A stretch of 46,542 nt of DNA. It comes from an uncultured Coriobacteriaceae bacterium (GTDB lineage Bacteria > Actinomycetota > Coriobacteriia > Coriobacteriales > Atopobiaceae). Shown in pieces: positions 16,733 to 23,896 of this stretch (positions within the stretch are counted from its first letter, which is position 1; each line of letters starts with the position of its first letter). The translations under genes and the position numbers were made by a program. Below the pieces are notes generated by a model. The model made no database searches. It was not told where the DNA came from and saw nothing but the letters and a program-made list of their open reading frames with translations. The stretch spans positions 1 to 46,542 of the forward strand of contig CADCPM010000033.1 in NCBI GenBank assembly GCA_902803315.1, read 5' to 3'.

Positions 16733-17572
16733 ATGGCAGGATCAGAGAACACTTTGCAACAGCGAAGGCTACAGAAGAGCCTGGAGCTGCTAGAGCGGTT
16801 CAGGGCGATTGACGACACGTTCATGCGGCAGGTGTTCAAGGACAACGAGGAGCTCACGGAATACGTGCTGAGGGTAATAACAAACATCCGCGACCTCGTC
16901 GTCGTGCGACAGGAGACGCAGCGCGACCTCAAGCGCCTCGCGAGCTCCAGGTCGCTGTCACTCGACGTGTGGGCAACCGACCCCTCTGGCACGCAGTACG
17001 ACTTGGAGGTGCAACGCGGCGACGACGCCTCACCGCAGCGCCTTCGTTACCACAGCGCCGTCATGGACGTTGAGGCGCTAAAGCCTAGGCAGACCTTCTC
17101 CGAGCTGCACGACCAGTGGGTCATCTTCGTTATGGAGAACGATCCCGAGCCCGGCCCGACAGGCATCCGACACTACGTCCGGGCGGACCCGCTCACGGGC
17201 AAGGAACTCGGGGACGGGACCCACCTGCTGTACGTTGACGGCGGCTACCGGGGAGACGACGAGCTCGGCTCGCTCATGGCGGACTTCTGCCAGAGCGACC
17301 CCGACCTTATACAGAACGAACTGCTGCGAAAGAGGGTACAATACCTCAAAAGGGACCCGGAGGGGGTGCGCGAGATGTGCAAGATCAGCGAGGAGATATA
17401 CAACGAGGGTCGGATGGACGGCCTCAAGGAAGGTCGCGAGGAAGGCCGCGAGGACGGACTGCTTCAGAGCGTCCGCCTACTTGTACAGAACGTCGGGTGG
17501 TCCGCCAAGGAGGCGCTCGACAAGCTCGGTGTGCCCGAGTCGGAGCAGAAGCGCTACCTCTCGATGCTGTAG
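16733..17572 (+). CDS. Rpn/PD-(D/E)XK-family nuclease (transposase-like)
   Basis: The 279-residue protein belongs to the Rpn/PDDEXK family of putative transposase-nucleases (PF12784 type). The N-terminus FRAIDDTFMRQVFKDN matches the family start. The nuclease core is LSLDVWATDPSGTQYDLEVQ, giving the D...(E)VQ catalytic pattern near residues 82-100. The Gly/Glu/Arg-rich GRMDGLKEGREEGREDG run near the C-terminus is a usual family feature. Family members promote recombination in E. coli and may move DNA or act in phage conflict. ATG 16733 is chosen over a TTG at 16718. It is the only plus-strand gene in the first 34 kb and lies in a block of mobile remnants. Confidence 0.85.
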   Translation: MAGSENTLQQRRLQKSLELLERFRAIDDTFMRQVFKDNEELTEYVLRVITNIRDLVVVRQETQRDLKRLASSRSLSLDVWATDPSGTQYDLEVQRGDDASPQRLRYHSAVMDVEALKPRQTFSELHDQWVIFVMENDPEPGPTGIRHYVRADPLTGKELGDGTHLLYVDGGYRGDDELGSLMADFCQSDPDLIQNELLRKRVQYLKRDPEGVREMCKISEEIYNEGRMDGLKEGREEGREDGLLQSVRLLVQNVGWSAKEALDKLGVPESEQKRYLSML

Positions 17573-17576
17573 GGAT

Positions 17577-17608
17577 GCCGAGGTTGGGGGCAGGGCTTAA
17601 GTTTTGCT
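17577..17608. repeat. Degenerate family B copy
   Basis: Starting just after the rpn stop, these bases resemble the left arm of the next palindrome (GAGGTTG, GG.CAGG.C, then TTTTGCTTG) with several substitutions. It looks like a decayed tandem copy. Confidence 0.55.
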
Positions 17609-17620
17609 TGTGCATAGGGT

Positions 17621-17692
17621 GTGCGAGGTTGTGGACAGGCCCTAGGTTTTGCTGAGACCCGCAAAACCTAGGGCCTGTCCACAACCTCGCAC
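17621..17692. terminator. Family B long palindrome, bidirectional terminator candidate
   Basis: Perfect 32-bp arms (17621-17652 and 17661-17692) surround an 8-base loop, between the convergent rpn and parE-remnant genes. The core GGACAGGCCC and TAGGTTTT are shared with the palindrome at 42219-42288. As RNA it would be a very stable hairpin on either strand. Confidence 0.75.
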
Positions 17693-17698
17693 CGCTTG

Positions 17699-17977
17699 CT
17701 ACCCATCCACCTTAGACACGTAATTGCTCGACCCGTGGAAGACGCGAAGAACTGTCGCACGGCCATCGTATGCGCGATACACAACAACATACTTACCAAC
17801 AACAAGCTTTCTGTATCCAGAACGGGCAAGGATGGGGTCTTGGTGCAATGGTCCCAAGTACGGCGTCGTGGCAAGCAAATCTATTCCAGCCAGAATCTTG
17901 TCAGTCGTCTTGTCTGTCACAGTCTTTCCAGCATAGATTTCCAAACGATCCGCAATGCCGACGATATCCTCCCCGAC
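17699..17977 (-). pseudogene. ParE/RelE toxin gene lacking its 5' end
   Basis: The open part encodes DIVGIADRLEIYAGKTV, IDLLATTPYLGPLHQDP, then GYRKLVVGKYVVVYRAYDG and LRVFHGSSNYV, the middle and end of a ParE/RelE-type toxin (ribonuclease-fold, gyrase or ribosome targeting). About 15 N-terminal residues and the start are missing: the frame runs upstream straight into the family C repeat at 17978-18005. A TTG at 17944 could start an 81-residue protein, but no ribosome site is visible and no antitoxin gene is adjacent. Probably a dead toxin. Confidence 0.7.
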
Positions 17978-18005
17978 GGGACAAAGGGGACGGAGGCGTT
18001 TGTCC
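17978..18005. repeat. Family C REP downstream of rayT
   Basis: GGACAAA/TTTGTCC arms with a 13-base loop, identical over 27 bases to the copy at 16171. It begins nine bases beyond the rayT stop and ends where the ParE frame is truncated. Confidence 0.85.
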
Positions 18006-18014
18006 GCAACCGAC

Positions 18015-18761
18015 TCAGGCCTTGCCCACCACGCTCTTGGACACGCCCGTCAGCCGCTCGATCTGCCGCAGGCTCAGCCTGGCGTGCTTGAGCTTGCGGA
18101 GGGCCTTGTTGCGCTGCGTCCTTGGCAGACCCGCGACTTCCTCAACACGAGTCTCGCCCAGCACGAGCTTGGCAATCTCCAGGGCTTCCTCGCCAGAGAC
18201 GGCTCTTCTTGTTCTCCCGACGTCAATACAGCTCGGGCAGGCTGACGGAATCTCGTGGAAGCGGACGAAACTCTCCCTGCTGCCGAAAAGTCGTGCCACA
18301 GGCTGCTCGGGGTTGGACCAGGAGCCATCGCGCAGGGACCCGTAACTACTCCACCGATAGTCACAAGATTCGGAGAGACCGGCCTTGATGGGGTTCTGGT
18401 GGATGTACCTCACAACCTCGATGAGGTATTCCTCCGTCTCCACGGACTCGCTGCCAAACCGTCCTTGGAACAAGTGCCCGACTCTTCCGTGACGGGTGTT
18501 GAAGTATTGCGCGTATCGCGAGTTTACTTTGCGCATCATCGTCGAGATGTCACCTATGCCGCCGCGCACCAGCAGATGATAGTGGTTGTCCATGAGGCAC
18601 CATGCGTAGATTTCCACGGAGGCCTCCCCCGCTTCGTTGTGCAGCAGGTCGAGGAATGTCTCCCGGTCCTTGTCATCCTCGAAGACAATGCACTTCCCAA
18701 CGCCGCGCGTCATAAGGTGATATATGTCCGTCGCGCTCGTCTTCCTTGGTAGTCTTGCCAT
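18015..18761 (-). CDS. REP-associated tyrosine transposase (RAYT, Y1 type)
   Basis: The 248-residue protein is a Y1_Tnp (IS200/IS605-related) single-strand transposase of the RAYT group. It starts MARLPRKTSATDIYHLMTRG, has the metal-binding HUH-type motif NHYHLLVRG near residue 70, and the catalytic tyrosine region EYLIEVVRYIHQNPIKAGL near residue 125, plus YRWSSY. A C-terminal extension ends in a helix-turn-helix-like segment (LRQIERLTGVSKSVVGKA) that may bind the repeat. ATG 18761 has GGAGGGG upstream. Family C palindromes lie on both sides, the classical RAYT-REP arrangement. It interrupts the polysaccharide cluster between cpsB and loaP. Confidence 0.92.
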   Translation of the reverse strand: MARLPRKTSATDIYHLMTRGVGKCIVFEDDKDRETFLDLLHNEAGEASVEIYAWCLMDNHYHLLVRGGIGDISTMMRKVNSRYAQYFNTRHGRVGHLFQGRFGSESVETEEYLIEVVRYIHQNPIKAGLSESCDYRWSSYGSLRDGSWSNPEQPVARLFGSRESFVRFHEIPSACPSCIDVGRTRRAVSGEEALEIAKLVLGETRVEEVAGLPRTQRNKALRKLKHARLSLRQIERLTGVSKSVVGKA

Positions 18762-18862
18762 GTGCCCAACCCCTCCACCAATCGGCATCGGCCGTCTGTG
18801 GATAAGATGGTACCCATCGCCAGACGCGACTATACTCCCAAGCACGCGACGCGATGGCAGGT

Positions 18863-18923
18863 GGGACAAACGCCTCCGTCCCCGTTGTCCCGTCCGGACA
18901 AACGCCTCCGTCCCCGTTGTCCC
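18863..18923. repeat. Tandem family C REPs upstream of rayT
   Basis: Two near-identical copies (18863-18891 and 18896-18923) lie in tandem and in reverse orientation to the copy downstream of rayT. Each has GGACAAA and TTGTCC arms. The second copy ends one base before the cpsB stop codon (18925-18927). Confidence 0.88.
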
Positions 18924-18924
18924 G

Positions 18925-19578
18925 TCAGCGCAGCAGGGCTTCGTACTTGGACATCGCACGGGCAAAGTAGGCATAGTGCTTCGTGTTGTGGGCATCGCTT
19001 GCGATGTAGGTGTACAAACCCTCGCGCATCATGCGGATGGCGGGCCTCTTCTCGCGTGCCAACCTGCCGCCATAGATGAAGTCGGCAGAGGCCTGCAGCT
19101 TGCAGCCCATGCTCACCAGCTCCTTTGCGAGACTTATGTCTCGCTGGATGGCAACGTATCGTTCGGGATGAGCGATTATTACGTCGTACCCCAAGCCTTG
19201 CAAGTCAAAGATCGTGCGCTCGTAATCCCCAAAGCGCGTGGGACTCGCCCCTACCGAGAGCTCCAACAAGAACTCGTTGCTCCCGTTAAAGTGAAGACGC
19301 TCGGCCCAACCCAGCCCAAGCTCCGCAAGCATGCGATAGTTAACCTCAAAGCCCATCTGCAGGGGAAACTTCGGGTCCACCTCGCGCACAGCCGCCTCAA
19401 ACGTACGAAACGCCTTCCACATGGGCAGGTAGTCGAAGTACGGCTCCCTGCAGTGGGGCGTACAGGTAATGCTGGTAATTCCGGCACGCTTTGCCGCCTC
19501 AAACATCCGCATCGACTCGTGCAAATCGGCAGCGCCGTCATCGACTCCTGGAAGTATGTGGCAATGCATGTCCCTCAT
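18925..19578 (-). CDS. cpsB: CpsB-type tyrosine-protein phosphatase (PHP domain)
   Basis: The 217-residue PHP-fold metal-dependent phosphatase removes phosphate from the BY-kinase encoded just upstream and so tunes capsule polymerisation. Metal-site motifs are visible: MHCHILPGVDDGA at the start, TPHCREPYFDY, LELS, IIAHPERY and IASDAHN. ATG 19578 has CGGGAG upstream; a TTG at 19593 is less likely. It is 25 bases after cpsD. The stop codon is directly followed by REP repeats, so its 3' region has been remodelled. Confidence 0.92.
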   Translation of the reverse strand: MRDMHCHILPGVDDGAADLHESMRMFEAAKRAGITSITCTPHCREPYFDYLPMWKAFRTFEAAVREVDPKFPLQMGFEVNYRMLAELGLGWAERLHFNGSNEFLLELSVGASPTRFGDYERTIFDLQGLGYDVIIAHPERYVAIQRDISLAKELVSMGCKLQASADFIYGGRLAREKRPAIRMMREGLYTYIASDAHNTKHYAYFARAMSKYEALLR

Positions 19579-19603
19579 GCGTGGCTCCCGCAACTGCCGA
19601 GAC

Positions 19604-20671
19604 CTAGCTGTCGGCGTCTATCTTCCTTCGAATTCTGTCTCGGTCCATGATAGCGGTCTCGCTCTTCGATCCGAACCTCGATGCGGTCGAGGTTCCCGTA
19701 GAGAAGCGCGGCCGTCTCTTAGGCGCGGTCTCCTTGGCCTCATCGAACTCCACCGCCACGGACGCCCTATCGACACTCTCCAACTTGCCAGTGCTCCCAA
19801 CCTCGCCCGATCCATCAGATTCGGCAAGACCACCATCAAGATCGGGCGCGTTGTCCCAGTTGCTGGGTATGTTAATGAAGCCGGTGTCGTAGAACGAAGA
19901 GGCGTCGGGCTGCTCGGAATCCCCTTCAAGCTCCTGATCCTTATCCATGGGAGCGACGTGACGTGGGAACCGATCCGGATCGCCTTTGTCCTCGCGATAG
20001 TAGTAATCGTAGTAATAGTAGCTATTCGAGGAGCTCTCGCAGAAATTCATTACCAGGCCGGCAAGGGGGACGTTGGCCGTCTTGAGCTGCTCTGCCGCAC
20101 GCGCGACATCGTCCTTGCGCGCAAACTGCTCGCGCACCACCATAAACACGGCATCCACCTTGGCGCCCAGCACGGCGGCATCCACGAAGGTGCCCACGGG
20201 AGGCGTGTCGAATACCACGTAGTCGAATTCCTTCTTGGCTTCCTCGATGAGTGACGTAAAGCGCACCGCGCTCAAGAGGTCCGATGGGTTGGGAATGTGC
20301 GGCTCGGCATCGAGGAAGTGCAGCCTGTGCGTCATGGTAGGCACCACGGCATCTTGTAGGCTCACCTCACCCGAGACCACCGAGTACAGACCGTGACGGG
20401 CGTGGATGTTCAGCTCCTTTGCCACCGAACGCCTACGCATGTCGCATTCCACCAAGAGCGTGCGAATGCCAGACGTCGCCATGGCCTGGGCCAAATTGAT
20501 AGCCACGAACGTCTTTCCCTCGTTGGGGATCGTGCTGGTAATAACAACCGTACGTATGGGCTCGTCCACGCTCATGAAGCGGATGTTCGCCAGAAGCGTC
20601 TTCGCCGAGTTCTCTACGCTACGCTTGCCCTTGTCGTTCTTTGAGGACGAGTCACTCTTCCGCAGCTGCAT
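19604..20671 (-). CDS. cpsD: CpsD-type bacterial tyrosine kinase with a long C-terminal tail
   Basis: The 355-residue cytoplasmic BY-kinase partners with the Wzz-like protein encoded upstream. The Walker A-type ITSTIPNEGKT is at 44-54, Walker A' LLVECDMRR at 72-80, Walker B VVFDTPP at 152-158. A tyrosine cluster SYYYYDYYYRED at 217-228 is the usual autophosphorylation site. In most homologues that cluster ends the protein; here about 127 more residues follow, acidic and Ser/Pro/Asp-rich then basic, without recognised fold. ATG 20671 has AAGGGG upstream. The tail's role is unknown. Confidence 0.9.
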   Translation of the reverse strand: MQLRKSDSSSKNDKGKRSVENSAKTLLANIRFMSVDEPIRTVVITSTIPNEGKTFVAINLAQAMATSGIRTLLVECDMRRRSVAKELNIHARHGLYSVVSGEVSLQDAVVPTMTHRLHFLDAEPHIPNPSDLLSAVRFTSLIEEAKKEFDYVVFDTPPVGTFVDAAVLGAKVDAVFMVVREQFARKDDVARAAEQLKTANVPLAGLVMNFCESSSNSYYYYDYYYREDKGDPDRFPRHVAPMDKDQELEGDSEQPDASSFYDTGFINIPSNWDNAPDLDGGLAESDGSGEVGSTGKLESVDRASVAVEFDEAKETAPKRRPRFSTGTSTASRFGSKSETAIMDRDRIRRKIDADS

Positions 20672-20684
20672 GCCAACAAACCCC

Positions 20685-21338
20685 TTACTTATCCAAAGCG
20701 GGGAAATGGCCAACTACCGGCACCCCCACGATTTCCTCTGCCTCGGCACCGTCGCGCACACGCGTGTCCAGCATGTCGCGTATTACCACTATGGCTATAG
20801 CCAAGAACAGGCCCGCCAGTGCACCCACCAAGCCAATAAGCACGCGACGCGGCCCCGATGGCGCATTGGGAGCCGTTGCCGCGTCAATTGCGTTTACGGA
20901 CTGCAGGCGCATGACGTCCGTTGCCACTTTGGAAACCACTTCCACCGTTGAGTTGGCAACCTGTGCCGCCACCTCAGGATCTGGCCCCGTGACTGCCAAC
21001 GTAAGCACGCGGGTGGTCGTCGAGCTGGTCACGTTGAGCTTGTAGGAATTCAGGTTGGGTAAGCCCAACTTCTGGGCGACGTCGTTCTTCACGCGATCGG
21101 ACTTTATGAGCGTGGACACGTCGTTGGTAAGCATTTGTCCGGCACTCAGGTCCTGCTGGGTAAGCGTTGCGTCCTCTTTTGACTCGTCGCGCGAGAGAAC
21201 GTACATGGTGGTGGAGGCGGTGTATTCGTTGGGCAAGAACAACGCCACGGCAAACGCAGCGATTCCCGCTACCAACGGGAGAACGATTACGAGCACCAAG
21301 TTTTTGCGCAACAGTCCAAAGAGTTCGAATAACGTCAT
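20685..21338 (-). CDS. cpsC: Wzz/CpsC-type chain-length regulator and kinase activator
   Basis: The 217-residue protein has an N-terminal membrane segment (NLVLVIVLPLVAGIAAFAVAL), an extracellular Wzz domain with YTASTTMYVLSRDES, and a second membrane segment (VLIGLVGALAGLFLAIAIVV). The C-terminal cytoplasmic end is short. This is the transmembrane adaptor that activates CpsD and sets polymer length. ATG 21338 has AGAAGG upstream. It stands 14 bases before cpsD, so the two are co-transcribed. Confidence 0.92.
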   Translation of the reverse strand: MTLFELFGLLRKNLVLVIVLPLVAGIAAFAVALFLPNEYTASTTMYVLSRDESKEDATLTQQDLSAGQMLTNDVSTLIKSDRVKNDVAQKLGLPNLNSYKLNVTSSTTTRVLTLAVTGPDPEVAAQVANSTVEVVSKVATDVMRLQSVNAIDAATAPNAPSGPRRVLIGLVGALAGLFLAIAIVVIRDMLDTRVRDGAEAEEIVGVPVVGHFPALDK

Positions 21339-21483
21339 GAGTTACCTTCTGGCATAAGCTTATAGCGAATTTTCAGTAGTGCAACTGAGCATGACGTATA
21401 TTTGTTTACATTTTGCTTGGATGCGTAATCTAACGCACAGTGTTGCAATTCAGGACCCGTGCGGGATGTGAGAATAAGGCACT

Positions 21484-22134
21484 CTAGCCATACGTACGGG
21501 CACCCGCCAACAACGCATCCACTATTTTGTAGTCATCGCGTACATCGGAGTCTTCCAAGAGCCCAATCAAGCCCAAGAACATGAACTTAAGCATCATCTC
21601 GGAATCGCATACGGAAAAATGAGGAAACGTGTTTTCCCACGCCTTCGCAACGGGGCTTCCCTCCGTATCTCGCACCACTTCACCACAGATACGCGAGAAG
21701 ACCTTCTTTCTTTGGTCCATCTCGTTAAGAACGTCAAACATGGAACGACGCGAACCGTCAGCCGAAAACACGTAGCGTCGGATGGAGGCCACCACATCGG
21801 CAACTGCGTCTCGAGAAAATACGCTATTCTCGTCTTGGATGTCGGCGCCCCAGGTATCGCACCAAAGACGTGCCGTTTCCACCCCGTCTTGCACGTAGGA
21901 ATCCATGAGGCAGTCAACTATCTCCTGCTTGTTTGCAAAGTAATAGTAGAGGAGCTCACGTGTTAGGCCGGCTTCGCGCGCTATGCTGGAAAGAGTCGTC
22001 TTGCGAATACCCGCCGTCTCAAAGCACTTACGGGCACATTGAACAATAAGGTCGCTTTGTGCGCGATACGCTTCCGAGACATCGCCACGGTGTCTGCTGC
22101 CACTCTTATTGCGACCTCTTCGATTGGCAACCAT
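21484..22134 (-). CDS. TetR/AcrR-family transcriptional regulator
   Basis: The product of about 216 residues has a TetR N-terminal DNA-binding domain: AGIRKTTLSSIAREAGLTRE then LLYYYFANKQEIVDCL. The ligand domain is not assignable. ATG 22134 has AAGGTC upstream; a GTG at 22149 is in frame. It lies between the sortase cluster and cpsC, so control of one or both is likely. A long inverted repeat in its own upstream region (22157-22215) is a candidate operator. Confidence 0.88.
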   Translation of the reverse strand: MVANRRGRNKSGSRHRGDVSEAYRAQSDLIVQCARKCFETAGIRKTTLSSIAREAGLTRELLYYYFANKQEIVDCLMDSYVQDGVETARLWCDTWGADIQDENSVFSRDAVADVVASIRRYVFSADGSRRSMFDVLNEMDQRKKVFSRICGEVVRDTEGSPVAKAWENTFPHFSVCDSEMMLKFMFLGLIGLLEDSDVRDDYKIVDALLAGARTYG

Positions 22135-22156
22135 GGGACCTTGATTCACTCGGAAC

Positions 22157-22215
22157 TTTACAAACCACGATTTATATTGCTGAAATGCGTTTTACCATAT
22201 AAAGTCGTTTGTAAA
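22157..22215. promoter_or_regulatory. Inverted repeat upstream of tetR, possible operator
   Basis: TTTACAAAC (22157-22165) and GTTTGTAAA (22207-22215) are exact complements, with inner TTTATA (22171-22176) and TATAAA (22198-22203) also complementary. TetR proteins bind such symmetric sites near their own promoters. The wide spacing suggests two operators or a hairpin. A similar CTTTGTAAAC occurs upstream of the sortase substrate gene at 24516-24525. Confidence 0.45.
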
Positions 22216-22261
22216 ACAGGCGATTGTTTGCTCGCGAACGGCACGCTTATGCCAGGTAGAA

Positions 22262-22297
22262 CTGTGTCACCTCAACCACGAATCGAGAGTGACACAG
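22262..22297. repeat. Nine-bp inverted repeat after the membrane-protein gene
   Basis: CTGTGTCAC (22262-22270) and GTGACACAG (22289-22297) are separated by 18 bases, shortly after the stop codon at 22323 in transcript order. No U-run follows, so a Rho-independent terminator is uncertain. Confidence 0.4.
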
Positions 22298-22322
22298 CTA
22301 TACCCAGCACAAGTGTGCCACC

Positions 22323-23189
22323 TTAGTGCGAATGGCCTCTGTGCAAAGAGGACTTGCGACGTCGCTCGCTCATCACGGCAACTATCGCCGCCAACAGCAC
22401 AAGCACTCCCCCAGCAATCATTAATGCCAAGAGCGCATTGGAGATGAGCGTCACGCACATATAGTGCATGGACTGCGGCTCCAGGTTCAAGCCCATATAC
22501 GGCTTGGAAATGAATACGCACAAAGGTATGACTACCAGCATGAGCCCGGCGCCGCCCATTGCATACGCCACGTAGCGCAACGCCCGATGCACGTGCGAAT
22601 GCAGGCGCATAATAAGAAACACCAGCAGGCCCGCTAGCACCACCGGCACCACCAGGCCAATAAGACCATAGCGAACGGCCGTGGCGTTTATCTTTCCCAC
22701 CTGGTCATGCCCAGGCAGCGCAACGATTTCCGTATAGAGGTTCATGATGGCATCCGCGTACTGGTCACAAATCTTCTTCTGATCTTCGCTTGAGGGCGCG
22801 TTCTTTTGCGAAGAGAAGAACGTGGTCAGATTTTGCATGAGTCTATTCCTGGCGTTTGCCGTAACGGGCGTATACTCCCCACCATCAAACGACGTCTCCA
22901 CGAGTGCGGTCATGTCCTGTTTTAGCTCGTCCTTTTGGAAAACGCCATCCAACACCGAGGTGGCGATGCCTGTGGGAAGCGTGTAGTAGTTGGCTTGCTG
23001 GTTTATGTACTCAAACTCATATTCGAAGAACTGATCGTCCATCGCGCGCAGGATGCCGCCCTTCGAGAGCGCGCCCACACGCAAGGAAACCATCGCAACG
23101 ATAAGCACGAGCACTACGGCAAAGAAGAAGGAGAATATGATGCTAACAACGTCGCGAGAGCGCGAGCGACCATGAGAGTGCCTGCTCAT
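22323..23189 (-). CDS. Membrane protein of the sortase cluster, function unknown
   Basis: The 288-residue protein has a Ser/Arg/His-rich N-terminus, a first membrane segment near residues 20-42, and an extracellular region of about 135 residues. Three further hydrophobic segments follow in the C-terminal half and a basic, His-rich tail. I recognise no family. It starts two bases after the sortase stop (ATG 23189, AAGGAG upstream), so co-expression with the sortase is strongly suggested and a role in the same surface structure is inferred. Confidence 0.8.
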   Translation of the reverse strand: MSRHSHGRSRSRDVVSIIFSFFFAVVLVLIVAMVSLRVGALSKGGILRAMDDQFFEYEFEYINQQANYYTLPTGIATSVLDGVFQKDELKQDMTALVETSFDGGEYTPVTANARNRLMQNLTTFFSSQKNAPSSEDQKKICDQYADAIMNLYTEIVALPGHDQVGKINATAVRYGLIGLVVPVVLAGLLVFLIMRLHSHVHRALRYVAYAMGGAGLMLVVIPLCVFISKPYMGLNLEPQSMHYMCVTLISNALLALMIAGGVLVLLAAIVAVMSERRRKSSLHRGHSH

Positions 23190-23191
23190 TG

Positions 23192-23887
23192 CTACTCCTT
23201 CCACTTAACGTCAGGACCTGCCGTACGGTTCGCAAACACGACGAAGCGATCCTCGACTTGATCCACTGTCGGATAGAACGGGTAGCAGGTGTACAGGATA
23301 AGTTCCTCTTGCTCCCTGCCAACCGTATTGAGCAGGAGCTTTTCCAGATCTGCTGCCATTATGGGTTTAAGACTGGTGATGGTGTATTCGTAATCTCCGT
23401 AGTTTGTGCCGAACTTTATAACATCCCCCACCTGAATGTTTTGCAGACAGTTGAAGAAGGTGGTGTTATGCCCCGCAAGAATGATGGAGCGACCAAAGCC
23501 AGGCAAAAGGCTTATGAGCGATTGGCCAGCACCCACCTCAAGGATGTCGTCGGAGTCATACCAATAAACAGGTGCGTCCAGTCCGATTCTCTCGCACGAG
23601 ATCTTGCCATACTGCTCGCCGCTTAGCGGGAACTTTATGTCCCTGGCATCCACCCACTTGCTCGTTGAATCATTTTTAAGTTGCGGCTTTTCGGCGTTTG
23701 GATCGTAGATGTTGGTAAGTTCTGGATTGAAGTCAGGGGCCTTGTCCGAAAAGAAAAATCCGGCATAGGCCGTTAGCGTGCCCCACACCGGTTGCAGGGC
23801 AAGGAAAAAGACAAGATATCCAATTGCACAAAAGACTACTGGCACACCGAAGTATGCCAGCAGCCTCGACCCTTTTTTAGAGCTCAT
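23192..23887 (-). CDS. Sortase (class D-like)
   Basis: The 231-residue transpeptidase has an N-terminal membrane anchor (VPVVFCAIGYLVFFLALQPV) and an extracellular sortase fold. The catalytic triad residues are visible: H140 in ILAGHNTTF, C201 in ILYTCYPF, and R214 in VEDRFVV. It would cleave a sorting motif and attach a surface protein to peptidoglycan. The neighbouring gene upstream, nine bases away, encodes a protein with a sorting-type tail and is the likely substrate. Class assignment is tentative from the overall pattern. Confidence 0.88.
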   Translation of the reverse strand: MSSKKGSRLLAYFGVPVVFCAIGYLVFFLALQPVWGTLTAYAGFFFSDKAPDFNPELTNIYDPNAEKPQLKNDSTSKWVDARDIKFPLSGEQYGKISCERIGLDAPVYWYDSDDILEVGAGQSLISLLPGFGRSIILAGHNTTFFNCLQNIQVGDVIKFGTNYGDYEYTITSLKPIMAADLEKLLLNTVGREQEELILYTCYPFYPTVDQVEDRFVVFANRTAGPDVKWKE

Positions 23888-23896
23888 GCTTGAATG

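Noticed and set aside
17235..17655. Arg/Ala-rich plus-strand frames within and after rpn
   Set aside because: They are out-of-frame readings of rpn and of the family B palindrome.
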